A DNA stretch of 64,000 bases from positions 10,264,501-10,328,500 of the forward strand of contig CM055100.1 in assembly GCA_029204225.1 (NCBI GenBank). Reading direction: 5' to 3'. Of this stretch, positions 26,831-39,025 are shown piece after piece. Source of the stretch: Diphasiastrum complanatum. Its lineage: Eukaryota; Streptophyta; Lycopodiopsida; Lycopodiales; Lycopodiaceae. Numbering within the stretch: position 1 is the first letter of the stretch; every line of letters starts with the position of its first letter. A program made the translations under genes and the position numbers. Under the pieces are notes generated by a model, which did not search any database, was not told the DNA's origin, and saw nothing but the letters and a program-made list of their open reading frames with translations.

Positions 26831-26960
26831 TTGTAGTTCAGTAATTGACATTCTGTGTAGGTTATTCGCTATCTTGTTTCTACCAAGACATCATTTGAAA
26901 GTGCACAGATTGTCAGTACTCGAGTGTCGTTGTTTCTACCAACAACTTCTCCTATCCAAG

Positions 26961-27428
26961 ATAGATTCTACTTCTAGTTCATCTCTCATTGAGAAGCTCA
27001 ATGGAGATAACTACTATCTTTGGAAGTTCAGCATAAGGGTAATACTACTTGCAAAAGAACTGTGGGACATCATCGAAGGCCGTAAGATCAAACCAGAGGT
27101 CGATGTAGCTAGCATCACCATTTGGAGACAAAGAGATGAAAAGGCCTTTGCCATGATCACTCTCAATATTAATGACTCTCATATCAGCCATATCAGGTCA
27201 TCCCAGACTGCTAAGGATGCATGGGACATCCTAGATACTCTTTACGACATCAGTGATGTTACATCTAGACTCTATTTGAGAAAGAAATTTTTCACTCTCA
27301 AAATTTTTGAAGCTAACTCTATTTCAACTCATCTTGATAAATTCAAAAATCTTATGGAGCAAATGACTACCATTGGACTAGTCATTGAAGATATCGATGC
27401 CATTATGACTCTATTATCGAGTCTATCA
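26961..27428 (+). pseudogene. Copia gag fragment, start codon lost
   Basis: Reads LIEKLNGDNYYLWKFSIRVI, ELWDIIEGRKIKPE, and AKDAWDILDTLYDISDVTSR, a UBN2-type gag. The position matching the gag start of sister copies reads ATA GAT TCT (26961), apparently an ATG-to-ATA change. Homology runs to TLLSSL near 27425 and then meets a minus-strand copia gag-protease region head to head. Confidence 0.87.
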
Positions 27429-28340
27429 TTTGTAGTGTATATTGATTTCTTGACTCCATCATAAGGTGCAATAGAAGAGAAAGAGTCCTTGGAGCTACAC
27501 ATATGTGAAGAGGCTCCACTATCAATATACCATAGGTCGTCCTTCTTGAAAGGAGTAGATGAGAAACTAGAGACCATAAGAGATCCCTCTCCATCACTTG
27601 CAATAGTGTCTTTCTTCTCATTGTTAATGTTGGCTTGCTTGAGTTGATTCTTCTTCTTGAAGCAATTGGTGGCATAATGGCCTTTCTTGCCACAATAAAA
27701 GCACTTGATCTTCTTCTTCTTGAGCGAGGATGATGAAGCATTAGAGGAATCATCTTCCTTCTCATCTTTGTCTTTGGATTTGACTTTGTCCTTGATTGAG
27801 GATTGTTAATATTGGTTCTTTCTCCTCCCTTTGTGCTTATCCTTGACAAAGAGACCTTTGCCATCATTATGAGTGAGGGAGAGCTTGTCCATCCTCAAGA
27901 GCTTGTACTCTTGTCTTGATTCTTCTGAAATTAGCACACTTTGGAGAGCCTCCAAACTTGGTAGCTCCTCCTTAATGGCATAGGATTGGACAAGATTATC
28001 AAATTCACTTCTCAAGCCATTGAGAATGACTTGAACTAGCTCATTTTGATTGATGGAATCACCAATACAAGTTGATTGATGGAATCACCAATACAAGCAA
28101 GCTCTCTATGAATATATTTTCATTAGAGACATTCATCTTAATGTAGTGGAGAGCCATCCTAGCTCTCTTTTTGTATTTTTGAACCTCTTGAAGAACTTGT
28201 GGTTCTTCTTCAAGGCCAAGAACTATGTCCATCACATCTTGAAGGATCAAGATGGACCCCATCCTCATTTTCCAAATTGAATAGTTTGAAAAGGACAATC
28301 TTTCACTTGGTTCCAACAAGGATGAACCCATTGAAGACAT
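27429..28340 (-). pseudogene. Copia gag, zinc knuckle and protease start
   Basis: Right to left: gag start near 28340 (MSSMGSSLLEPSERLSFSNY, IWKMRMGSILILQDVMDIV), frameshift at a 26-bp duplication (28046-28098), then RSEFDNLVQSYAIKEELPSL (28015-27806), the zinc knuckle CFYCGKKGHYATNC (about 27700-27660) and the protease motif DDLWYIDSGASSHM (27560-27510). It ends at PYDGVKKSIYT near 27430. The LTR and primer-binding site are at 29080-29825. The family is the same as at 43107-44647. Confidence 0.88.
28046..28098. repeat. 26-bp tandem duplication in gag
   Basis: The phrase ttgattgatggaatcaccaa (plus tacaag) occurs twice in a row. It shifts the gag frame, so it arose after the element inserted or makes this copy non-functional. 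Confidence 0.85.
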
Positions 28341-29079
28341 TTGAAGTGAAGAAAACTCAAATGATGAACAATAAATGTTGCTACACACTCTCAATAGGAT
28401 CCAATAATAGAGTACTATCTCCTCCTATGAAAGATCTTGCAACTATTTGTGAATTAATTCTCACTAGCTACACAAATCTCTCTAAAACAAGATCTATTTC
28501 ACATCAAATGATGGAGTATGGGCAAAGTTAGGATCAAACACTCTTAGCACGTGTGAAGTACACTAAGAAACCAAATTTGAGTCAAATACAATGATATTGC
28601 ATGAAACAAAATGGCTAAGATCTCAAAATAGTGCCTAGATCACATATAGATGAGATTGGTAAGCATACAACTGTGATTTTGGATCAACCAATCAATCTCT
28701 TGACCAAACCAAATTTGTCCACCCAGGTCTAGGTGCCCTACCTGACCCTCTTCAAAAGCTTATAACTTCTGATTGGCTCAACCAAATGGAATGAAACTGA
28801 TTGCATCAGAAACTAGACAAAAACAGCTTCAAAACAAGCTATCAAGCAAGATAAATGGATCAAGCATGAGAGGGAACTTCCAAACTGAAATTTGATGTTC
28901 CTCACACGTGTCTAAGCACCTGATTCCGTACAGTGTCAGACCCAATCAATGTCCTTTTGATCTCTTTTGATCCAAAAATGAACAAGATAGCTAGGAAAAT
29001 GGACCTTGACAATTTCTAGCTCAAGATTGATGAATAGTTTTCACTTAAATGGATCAAAATGCATGGTAAACTTAGGTAG

Positions 29080-29091
29080 GCTCTGATACCA
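29080..29091 (-). other. tRNA-iMet primer-binding site
   Basis: TGGTATCAGAGC on the minus strand, adjacent to the LTR that starts at 29092. Confidence 0.95.
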
Positions 29092-29825
29092 TGTTGATTT
29101 CACACGTGTGGACTGTCCGCAACATGTACTTGTGATCTCCTAAGGTGTGTAGATGCACCAAGATCAAGACTAGATTGAGATTCAAGATCTATCTTTGAAT
29201 CTATGGCAAAAACACACTACTACATGCATTCAATCACTTCCAACTCTCACTCACACGTGTGGGAAGTATTAAAAAATTATTCCAAGTAAAAACAAGCTGC
29301 TCTCCTTGAATAGAGAGAGAAAAACCATCATGAGTTCCCGGGTAGAGAGAGAAAGCTAGAAATCCAATGTCACTCAAAATCCACACAATCACCAAATCAA
29401 TTAGATCCAAAATGATGAGTACAATGATACTAGTAGATCCACGAGCTACCACTATGCTTAACTATGATTTGACCACACTTTATCACCTCTTAATCCTATT
29501 GGACCATTGATCCATGCACCTCTTAATTCTATTCGACTATATTCAAGCACACCTCAAATTCCTATTGGACCTCACATGGTTCCACCTCTAAATCCTATTG
29601 GACCTCTTAGAATTCATCAAACAAAAGCATTACACTTGTCTACACTCTAATTGGCACGAGTTTAGCATCTTACTCTATTTTGGCTCAATAGTGGCATTAC
29701 AAGTGGAAATGCATAATTTGCCATCTATGCCAAATTTGTTCCTATCAATATCCTACACCTAGATGCTTGATATAAAAAATATAAGACCCCTATATCTAAC
29801 ATAGATAATCTTTTTCAATTCTTCA
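29092..29825 (-). mobile_element. Copia 5' LTR (LTR D), about 734 bp
   Basis: Matches the LTRs at 62750-63484 (plus) and 43962-44647 (minus) along their length. The minus-strand start is TGAAGAATTG, set from the end of shared sequence with 62750, and the end is GAAATCAACA. It inserted into a gypsy pol gene, whose coding homology starts right at 29826. Confidence 0.88.
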
Positions 29826-31005
29826 CAACACTTGGACACATAATATCAAACAGAGGAATAGAGGTCGATAAAGATAAAGTCGAGCTTATAAAGAACCTCT
29901 TGATACCAACAAATTTACGTGAACTAAGAGCTTTCTTAGGACATGTCGGCTATTATTGGAGATTTATTCAAAATCATGCCTCTATTGCCGCCGCTCTTAC
30001 GCATCTACTCAAGAAACAACAAAAAACATACTTGTGGACAAATGAACAACAGAAAGTGTTCAAAGAACTTAAGCAAAGATTGATCAATGCTCCTATTCTG
30101 AGACCACCCAACTGGTCTATTCGATTTCATAGTTATGTTGATGTTTCTGCATTTGCTATTGGCATCTGTCTAAGCTAGAAGGACGATCAGAAGAAAGACC
30201 ATCCCATATACTATGCAAGTTGACAACTAAGTGCCTAGGAGAAAAATTATTCGGCTACAGAAAGGGAAGCACTCGGAATGATTTTCACTGTTAAGAAATT
30301 TTGACATTATTTGCTGGGATATGCTTTTATTTTTCATGTTGATCACTATGCTCTAAAGTATCTTGTGAATAAACCAGATTTATCAGGACAAATTGCTTGA
30401 TGGATTCTACTTTTGCAGGAATTCACTTATCAAGTAGAACTTTGCCAAGGAAAATATCATACGAATGCTGATTATCTATCGCAACTTAGCATGGGAAAAA
30501 TTGAAAAACCAATTATTGATGATTTTCCAGATGAAAATTTATTCGAAATCTCATCTACTAATTCGTTATATTCTGATATCATTACTTATCTCAAGGATCA
30601 GATATATCCGGAGGGATATGATTTGGAGAAAAAGATAGTTTTTCAATATATAGTAGCACCTTATACCATTATTAACAATGTCCTGTACAAGCTTGGTGCT
30701 GATCAACAACTACGAAGATGTCTAGAAACTGAAGATATTGAAAAGGTTGTACAAGCCTTACATTCAGAGGATGCTGGTGGACAATTTGCATTAAAGATTA
30801 CTGTTGATAAAATATTGACTGCCAAGTACTGGTGGCCAACTATGTTCAAGGATGTATCGAATTATATTCGTTCACGTGATTCATGCTAGAGATCTGGAAA
30901 GCCAACAAAAGCACTGAATTGGCTGTTGACACCAATCCTACCTCTTGCACCATTTGAAAAGTGGGGGATTGACTTTGTCAATCCAATCAAACCCGTGACT
31001 TGACA
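29826..31005 (+). pseudogene. Ty3/gypsy pol: RT end, RNase H, integrase start
   Basis: Begins TLGHIISNRGIEVDKDKVEL, then LRELRAFLGHVGYYWRFIQN (RT thumb/connection), WTNEQQKVFKELKQRLINAP, an RNase H domain (YVDVSAFAIG; YSATEREALGMIFTVKKF; HVDHYALKYL), then the H2C2 zinc domain of integrase at about 30750-30890 (ALHSEDAGGQFALKITVDKI, YWWPTMFKDVSNYI) and APFEKWGIDFVNPI at the start of the core. At least four stops (30176, 30225, 30303, 30888) kill the frame. It is cut on the left by LTR D and on the right near 31005. Confidence 0.9.
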
Positions 31006-32112
31006 TACTCATTAGGGGATACTAGAACTCAAAATGAGCCCTTTCTCAAGATGTTGTTTTTGACTTCGCACGCTTTCAACGCTTATGTGTCCCAATGAAT
31101 GGTGTCCATCTCTGACAAACTGTAACAGTGGTTGACGGACGGAAATTGTTTTTAACTTTTTCGGCCAATTTTTTGTGATTTTCAAATATCCCGCCGAGCA
31201 GAACAAACAATTGTGATTGGACCACAGTTACTGCTCGAATACTCTTATGTTGCCCGTCATTGTTCACTCTAGGTTGATTTGACGTCAATAGTCATAAACT
31301 GTGGTTAACTAATCCTTATAGTTAAAGAACTTCTTGTCATTCATAGATATACCTGTCATTTTCTTCATTCTATCTCTCTTTCTTGTCATTCTTAGGTTTA
31401 CCTTGCAATCTCTACATTCTCTCCGATCTCAGCTTGCGTACTCGTATTTTCAACTAATGGCTACACATAATCGGAGACCAAGAGGAACCATTAATGCAAT
31501 CAATATTTGCAATGAAAAAATGCAAAAGATCAATGGATACCAAGAATATATCAAAAATATCAATGGATCTTGATGCATCCCTTTGCAAAAGGCTCATTCC
31601 GAAAAAGAAAAAGATCAGATAACATATATAGAAGCCCTTGGAAAAGCAGGATAATGGATTTTAAAGTATCACCTGCCGGTCAATCTATCACGGAAGTTTT
31701 AGTTCAGCATGCTTATCTTCACAATTCGTGGGAGCGCGTGCGTAGGACTAATTCGTGTTCGTTCTCACTTCATCTTCTTTATCGCGAACAATTTATTGTC
31801 CTTTAATTTTCTTTAGTGCGTATCCATCAAATTTCGTTGAATGGCAATCAGTTCAATCAATTGTAGGAATAATCGATGTCATACATTCGGATATCGGTAT
31901 TTTACAATATAAAGGTCATTTTCCAAAATCACTTTTAAAGTCAGGAGTCTTTCTTTATGATCACATCTATTTTCCTGATAAAAATGGTTTTATTAATAGA
32001 TTAGAGCCATATCCTCTACCAGATTTTTCAAGTGAGGAATGGATTTCTCCTGATGCAGCAATTTCAGAAAGTTTTGATCTAGGCTATATATTGATATTCA
32101 GAGTATATTAAA
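31006..32112 (+). other. Coding-like remnants, unclassified
   Basis: The gypsy homology stops here and unrelated sequence begins. Short frames on the plus strand (31447-31573; about 31840-32110 with WQSVQSIVGIIDVIHSDIGI and LEPYPLPDFSSEEWISPDAA) look protein-like but I cannot assign them. They may belong to the same unknown element as the pieces at 32213-36960. Confidence 0.25.
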
Positions 32113-32212
32113 ATGTAGCACTGGATCAAAGAATAATAGATTAAGTTAGTATCTACCTTTTACTACTTTTGTTAATTTTTTTTCCAAATGCAATGTTCGG
32201 AGAACGAAAACA

Positions 32213-32691
32213 ATGTTTATATGTAAGGACTTGAGTGCTGATATAATCGCCGAGTTGTTGGATGATGGTTGGGATACAAAACAAAATCAGCAAGTTGAGT
32301 GCACAGTATGTTACTCATCCATGACATTTAGATATCACATCAAAAAACAAATGCTCACTTTGTTGTTGTATTATAGAAGATGGACTAAATGCAAAAATGT
32401 TTGGAACCCACTTGATCAAGATTTTGGTATAAACCCTCAAGAGCAACTTCAGATAATAGTGAAAAGAAATGACAACATTCTTGCAATGGTTGAGGTCGAG
32501 GAACAATTTCGATTGAGTGGTGTAAAGGTACGTTATGCCATATAAAAATATTCCTTTTTTTCTATTTCTAAGTGAATCAATTTTGTAAAATATATAACTA
32601 AAACAATCTCTCTTGTGCAGGTAAGAGTAACGCAGGAAGAGCATATAAAATGCAAAGACATTGGAACATCCATCGAAATTGAAGATCCATA
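32213..32691 (+). CDS. Small two-exon hypothetical gene
   Basis: Exon 1 opens at 32213 (ATG, MFICKDLSADIIAELLDDGW) and reaches VKRNDNILAMVEVEEQFRLS; a donor AAG|GTACGT at about 32527 and an acceptor TTGTGCAG at about 32621 join it in frame to VRVTQEEHIKCKDIGTSIEI and a stop near 32690, about 130 residues in all. I do not recognise it. The splice signals and the smooth join favour a once-real gene or element ORF, but no domain supports this. Confidence 0.35.
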
Positions 32692-34261
32692 GATTATGAA
32701 CTATGAAATTTTGTATTATGTAATACAATTTTTTGTATACATCATTTTTTAAAATATATGAACCACTTTTTCTATGAGGCTCTTTCATTTCTATGATCTC
32801 CATTTCCATGGTGCAAAACACAATGTAATTGCAACTGGATAATATGAGTTTTCAATAGCAAGATTCATTGTCTCCTGCAGGAAATGCACTATCTCCATTG
32901 GGGAGATCTTCAGTCACTTGAACTCCAATGATCACTACAATCGACGCTTGCCCTTGTTGAGGTCTCGTATATATCGTCTGTATTTTTGGTCTTCATTGCC
33001 TTGGTCTATATTGTCTTTGTCTTGGCATATTTGGATATGTTCAGATGATGATCTGATCAAAGCTTTGTTGCAACAAATCTAAGTGAGCTAATGTCGCATG
33101 TTTGGATTGGTTGTGGCAAAGGTTCGATCAGATCATCATTCTGAACTTATCCAAAAAAGACCATGGTAAAGGCAAGGCAGACCAAGGCTATGAAAAACAA
33201 ATATGTTGAAAAATAGTAAAAATTGAAGTTGAATGAATCATAACATAAATTGATAGAGGAAAAAAAAAACAAGTAAGAACAACCATAGAAAAACTATAAG
33301 TATATTTCTATTAAAATTTTCTGTACATGTGTCTCATCCACATCAAGTGAGACAAATATTTAATCGATATCAACTATCTATGATCTCTAAGTCCGCTTTT
33401 CCAGTTGGAAGTACCTTGGGTGGAGAACACACTGCAATTGGATATGAATTTTCGATCACAAGCTTTATGGTCTCTTGCCTAAAGTGCATTTCCTCATTGG
33501 GGAGACCTTCGGGCATTTAAACTGAAAAAAAACATAAACACAATTAAATGTAATTAACCAGAGATCAGCTAATAGGAATTTGTATATGAAAAAAACAAAA
33601 ACACAATTAAAAGTAATTAATCGAATATTACCTCTTCCAGATTTGGAAGTCCATCTTTTAATGCAAGCCAATTAAAAAAGTGTTTGACATTGCATACGGT
33701 ATACGAACCACAGCTGACTGAATCAACCTGCTGGAAGGACTGCAAACTCCAAATTTGAACATTATGAGATATTGGATCAACGCGCAGGATGTAAGAATAA
33801 AATCTACAACAGAAACAAGCACGTGTCGAACCGATATCAAAAAAAAATTGATTGAATATTGAATCAGCGTGCACGTAATGAAAATAAACCAAACAATAAC
33901 TACAAGGGCGCGTCGAACCGATATTGAAAAATTTATACCTTTGCATCAACCATTTTCAACTGCGAATATGCTTTTGCATTTGGTACTAGAAAGAGTTCCA
34001 CTATTTTCTGTATATGGGTCTTGGCAATTTTGTGTGTGTGTGTGTGTGTAATAGAGTTCATCTTTAAACAAACTGGATTACACACACCCTCATCATTGAC
34101 GTACAAGGACAACACATATAAGCTCCAATGATCACTGAAATCAGAATAACCACTTACTTTGTTATGTATGGCAGCATGAGAATCGGAGTCCCTAGTTTGA
34201 CGTACTGGAGCATATCATCGTGCAGACTTTTGAGATTAGAGAAATCAAATGCAGTCATGAA
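32692..34261. other. No assignable gene
   Basis: Contains two similar blocks, near 32855-32945 and 33400-33500 ('ttggatatgaattttcgatcacaagctttatggtctcctgc.. aaatgcac..tcc.cattggggaga'), so part of the region is duplicated. A short GT repeat lies at 34030-34048. Minus-strand frames (33617-33949) read protein-like but are not recognisable. Confidence 0.35.
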
Positions 34262-34975
34262 TTAAAGGGGAAACAATGCAACATCTAAAAACAATGGGGT
34301 CTGGAAGAACTCCATCCAGTACTGAATTGCCCCACCTCCTACATTGTCCCCTAGCATTTTATCCCTACTTTCTAATTCACCAGTATCTAAACTAGAAAGG
34401 GGAAGACCAGCATTGGTCTTTGGCATCCTAAAACTGTATCGAGGACCTAAACCTTTAAGGTACGTGCTTAACAATTGGTCATACTGTACATATGGAGGAG
34501 TATCTACAAAGGCAAGTGCAGGGGGTGACGGAAGTAATACTGATAAACCACATAAAAAATTGTCATTCAAAATTGATTCTACCTTTACACTAATAAAATC
34601 ATCTAAATTGCTTCCAAGAACGGGAGGTGGGGAGCTAATATTTACAGGTTTAGGAGGTGGAGATTTATTACGAGAGGAAGATTTAGTATGAGAAGTTAAA
34701 GATGGAGTGGGAGGAGAAGAACGAGGCTTAGGAGGAGAATGCCTAGAAAAAAGTATAGTATTCAGAGGAGATGGCTTGGAAAAATCCCTCGCTTTAGATG
34801 GAGGGTCAAGAGAACTCCTCTTCTTTGAAACACTCCCGCTCTGTATACGAATAACAAGCCGGGTTGGTTGAGATTGCTTTCGTTTTCTCCTCTCTGAATC
34901 TTGTTTTGGAGGAGAGGAGGGAGCAGGTCTAAAGTATTCAGCAAACTTGTCAAGTGTCCCGAAGCCTGAACACAA
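34262..34975 (-). CDS. Proline/serine-rich hypothetical protein, 237 aa
   Basis: An uninterrupted 237-codon frame starting at the ATG at 34975. Residues 15-125 are rich in Pro, Ser, Lys and Arg (APSSPPKQDSERRKRKQS; SPPKPRSSPPTPS), predicted disordered and basic. The last 100 residues are more ordered (LDDFISVKVESILNDNFLCG, YDQLLSTYLKGLG, GGGAIQYWMEFFQTPLF). I do not recognise the family. Being intact among decayed neighbours makes it the best-preserved part of this island. It could be an accessory ORF of the transposon-like gene at 34976-36960 on the same strand. Confidence 0.45.
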   Translation of the reverse strand: MCSGFGTLDKFAEYFRPAPSSPPKQDSERRKRKQSQPTRLVIRIQSGSVSKKRSSLDPPSKARDFSKPSPLNTILFSRHSPPKPRSSPPTPSLTSHTKSSSRNKSPPPKPVNISSPPPVLGSNLDDFISVKVESILNDNFLCGLSVLLPSPPALAFVDTPPYVQYDQLLSTYLKGLGPRYSFRMPKTNAGLPLSSLDTGELESRDKMLGDNVGGGAIQYWMEFFQTPLFLDVALFPL

Positions 34976-36960
34976 TGTTGAAATCCTTGGGCATGATGGT
35001 TACCCTCTTGGCATGGACAGCTGCAACAACAGTATCAAAAAAAAATTTCACTTGGAAATTCTCATATGTTGTGTGCAGCGTCTCAATTGTCGTTACCGTC
35101 CATCTCAGATCTGCAGATAGACTTCTTGTCACCTACCTGATGGACCTCTGTATGTGAGATTTCAAAATCAGAAGATTATTTGTCTTTGAAAGCTTTCGAA
35201 TATCCTTGAGCCAGGGTGGGTCTCTTCTTCTGCCCCTTGGCCTAGGAGGAGGTGGTGGTGGACGAGGTGGTGGTTGTGGATTTCCCTGACCCGCACCTGA
35301 AATTGGTATTCCACCTAAATGCTCTCATGTTGTCTGCTTGGTCCGCACCATTACTGTGTGTAGTAACAGATCAGCGCGTGATAATGTTGATTTCAGGATC
35401 AAACCTCAGGTTGGACATGTCGAAGCGATATCTGAACTCAACTAATAACACCTATGAGTTTGTCTAAGTTGGTCCACACTTGTCCCTTTTCCACTTGATT
35501 ACTTCCTTCTAATGTTCGTGTGGCTTGAACAATTTCTCTTCAAATTTCGTATCTGACATTTGATTCTTTGCATGTGTGATTGGATAAGAATCCTTTGCTT
35601 TAGCACCTCCAATTGATGGCTTATTAGGAATGTTTCTTTTTTTCCCCGGAGAGTCTGTCACTTTTTTCAATCGTGACATTCCTTTTATGTAGTCCTGCAT
35701 TTGACAGAACTATTTCCAACCTCCTAATTGCTGCTTTAGCCACTGACTCTGGTTTATGATTCCATGCTAGTAGAATATGTAGGTAAATTAGTTTTTCAAT
35801 AATACGAACCTCAGCATGCAATGTGCATATGTGAATATATTTTAATGAAATTGGCATAACACTTTTCATATTTGGATCTTCAGCTTCTCGTGTTGGGCCA
35901 GTGTTTGTTGATCGTCCCAAATTCATATTGTAGCAATCCTTCATGCAATAAAGACATGGATGCTTTGATGTTGCCCCATGATAGACATTATACATACATT
36001 TTAATATTTTGAAATCCCCTGCAAGGTGCCATTGAATTTGAAAACTTCCATGGTTTTCGACTGTAAATTTCTCACCCTCCAAATGTCTCTTTATAATCTC
36101 GCCATAATTTGTTCTTGAAAATATCCATGATAGTATTTTATGGTTCTCTTTCAAGACTTGTAGAGAAACAAGTAATGCATGACATGTCAATAAAAACTGG
36201 CAAGGTATGAATTGTTAATATAGATATTCTAAATGAAAATTGAAATGTAATGCCGCCAACCACCATATGTGATTTTCCGATTGAACACTAAACGTTCGAT
36301 TATCTGTGTCTGAAATTTTGTTCATCAAAGTGACACTCACACGTTCCAACTTCTGACCCTTGATGATTTCAGATTCATCCAATGTTATTACAATAATGAT
36401 CTTTCCATTTACTTGATGTTCGTCTAGTTTATAGAATCAAATAATGTATTTTAGAACATTTTCAATATCAAGGAAAATATTATTGCAATCATTGTAATTG
36501 AGCTCACCATATTTCGATTTGTATAATTCAGTTATATGAAGTGGTTGAACTACTTTGAACATTCCGTCATTATAGCTAATCTTACCCGATATGGACGCGG
36601 AAGATTAATTTTCTTCACCATCACTTGGGAAAAAACTTCTTTAACTATTCTAAAAAAAGTAGAATAATCATTTCTGCTAATTTCAGATACATCACATGCA
36701 CCTTGTAGCATCCAAGTATGATTGAACCTTAATCGAAACAGTCTCTACAATTTCATTTTTCATTTTTTCAAGCCAAGCATTTTTATCATTTCCTTTGTTG
36801 AGTTTCTTGGTAAAACATGGCTTAAAGATGATCCAATGCATGAAGGATCTGTTAAATAGTTCATTGCCACCAAACATGATCTGCAACAAACATATGAAAC
36901 TCAAATTATGTTTAATAAATAAATAATCCATGTTATCAAGTGCAAATCAAACTTAAATAA
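34976..36960 (-). pseudogene. Unclassified transposon-like gene, decayed
   Basis: Three minus-strand blocks: 36931-36692 (FGGNELFNRSFMHWIIFKPC), 36190-35624 (188 aa; QWHLAGDFKILKCMYNVYHG followed by KHPCLYCMKDC) and 35700-35250. The 'G-D-x-K-x-L...C-x-x-C' pattern is one I associate with DDE-type transposon proteins of non-seed plants and animals, but I cannot name the superfamily. Stops and frameshifts occur between blocks (36200-36690), so it is broken or has introns I cannot place. Confidence 0.4.
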
Positions 36961-37060
36961 CATATACAAATCAAATAAACAATTCAGATGACAACATACT
37001 TGAATGCTCAGATTCTTTTTTTCTGCGTCCTTAATAATGGAAATGACAGATATCTTGTCA

Positions 37061-37294
37061 TCATGACATGTCATGACCTATTTCTCTTATAATCTCATTA
37101 GAGACATTTATTAATGAAGTGTAAAGCCATTCTAGCTCTCTTCCTATACTTTGGTATTTCAAGTTGTGCTTGAGGCTCCCCTCCTCCTCAATACCAAGTA
37201 TAAGAACTGACTCTATCCTAACCTTCCATATTGAATAATTGGAGGTACTTAGTCTTTCACTTGGTTCTAAGAGATATCCTCCTACAGGTGCCAT
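37061..37294 (-). pseudogene. Copia gag N-terminal fragment
   Basis: Starts MAPVGGYLLEPSERLSTSNY, IWKVRIESVLIL at 37294 and is frameshifted near 37200; homology ends at about 37080 (NVSNEIIREIG) where the unclassified island begins. A 700-bp leader leads to the primer-binding site at 38049. Confidence 0.82.
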
Positions 37295-38048
37295 ATTGTG
37301 AAGACTTCTTCTTATTGGACAATCATATGTTTGAGCTTGTTCCAAATAGACTTGATGTTGCTACTCTCTTTCACTATAGGAATTTTCAAGGGTGTGCTAT
37401 CAATCCTATGTGAAAAACTTGCAATTGTATTTGAGATAGATCTCAAATATTCTACAAAACAAGATAATCTAGATCAGTCTCTCGAAATGGATTGAGGAGT
37501 ATAGACAAATTTTGATTCTACTTTTGGCATGTGTTAGATGCTACAAAAGAAAACACTAATGATTTAAAGAAGGCTCAAAAGTGTTCAATAACTCCAATGT
37601 CTTGATCTTCAGTTTCTTGTGTTGAATAATCAAAACAATGGATTATGAATCAAGCAAAATTAGATCAAATCAAAAAGTGGTCACTCGGATTTTGGACGTC
37701 TCCCTACCCTCTTTAAGAGCTTATAACTCTTGATAGACACATCAGATTGGCTTGAGATCAATTGCAATGGAAAGTACACTTCATAAACTTTCCATCAAGC
37801 TATAACATCAATATCTTTGGACTAATTATGAAGGAAATAAAGAGGTCTGAAAATATCTGATTTTCACACGTGCGGAATTCTAGAATTCTATACAATGTCA
37901 ATTATGATTTGAAAATCTAGTTTCTATCCTCTTTGATCCAAACACTTTTCAAGAAAAGGTAAAGAAAAGTGATAAACAGCTTTTTTGCTTGAATTGGACT
38001 CACAAATTCTTGCACAAACAGAGATAATAGCATGCAAAGCTTAATTTG

Positions 38049-38060
38049 GCTCTGATACCA
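38049..38060 (-). other. tRNA-iMet primer-binding site
   Basis: TGGTATCAGAGC on the minus strand, adjacent to the LTR end at 38061. Confidence 0.94.
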
Positions 38061-38764
38061 TGATAAGATTCCAACAAGCTCACACGTGTGGGGAATGATC
38101 CTCAAGTGTGAATAATCTTGTTAAGCTTTGTGTTTAGAACATAAATTGATTCTAGATTTAGATCTAGTACAAGATTTTATGGCTAAATCACAATCTAGCA
38201 TGCTAAGAATCAAAGAATGACTTCTTTGAAAAAACAAGAGAGAAGAAGTACAAGAATTTAATGCATTAGAATAAGCCTCTACTCGAGTTAGAGAGAGAAA
38301 GAGAGAGCAAAATGTAGATCCAAAATGACATGAAATAGCTTCAAAGCTTGGTTCTTCATAAAAAATTATGAAAGAGTCTACACATATTTATGGAGTTTGG
38401 AGTAGCTCAAGGTAGAACCATCTCTCTTCAACTTTCATCCACATCTAAAAGTGAAAACTAGAGAATCAGTGACATTTGTCACTTTACATGCATGCATTTC
38501 TACCTACTTTAACCAAGTGTCAAATTTTCAGCTAGAATTGTACAAATCATCATGCATGTGTCCAATTCACTTTGTGCATGCCTTGCATGTCACTATGGAT
38601 CACTTACAACCATTGCATGTGATATGCCACGAGTTTCTACAAGCCTATTATTGACATTTCTATGTCTATATTCTATATGCAAGTTGTATATTACCAACTA
38701 GACTTGAAGAACCCATGTAGCTCAAGTTTCTTCTAGGCCAAATTTGGCATTTACAATATGAACA
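38061..38764 (-). mobile_element. Copia 5' LTR, about 704 bp (right bound approximate)
   Basis: Ends GGAATCTTATCA on the minus strand next to the primer-binding site; the start is set at TGTTCATATTG near 38764 by the TG rule only. It carries a CACACGTGTG palindrome near 38081, as in the other copia LTRs, and a cluster of TGCATG motifs at 38487-38620. Confidence 0.65.
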
Positions 38765-39025
38765 ACATATACACATAGAAAAAACTTTGTCAAAAGCCTA
38801 AAGTCAAGATAGATGATTTTTCATGTTTCAACATATACATCCACAAATAAAGCAACAAGTTTTGTTAAGCGAATCCGTATCTTTTCTTGGAGTAGACAGA
38901 ATTTTATTTCATCATTGACACCAATAGCTTCCTCCAACTACATCACAACACAAAATTTCGCAACATTCAAGCGTTGAGGCATGTGTTATGGGACCATCAC
39001 CAATTTTGGTAGGGGATATTGTTGG

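Noticed and set aside
34030-34048. GT repeat as a regulatory or Z-DNA feature
   Set aside because: Only nine units; too short and common to support any role.
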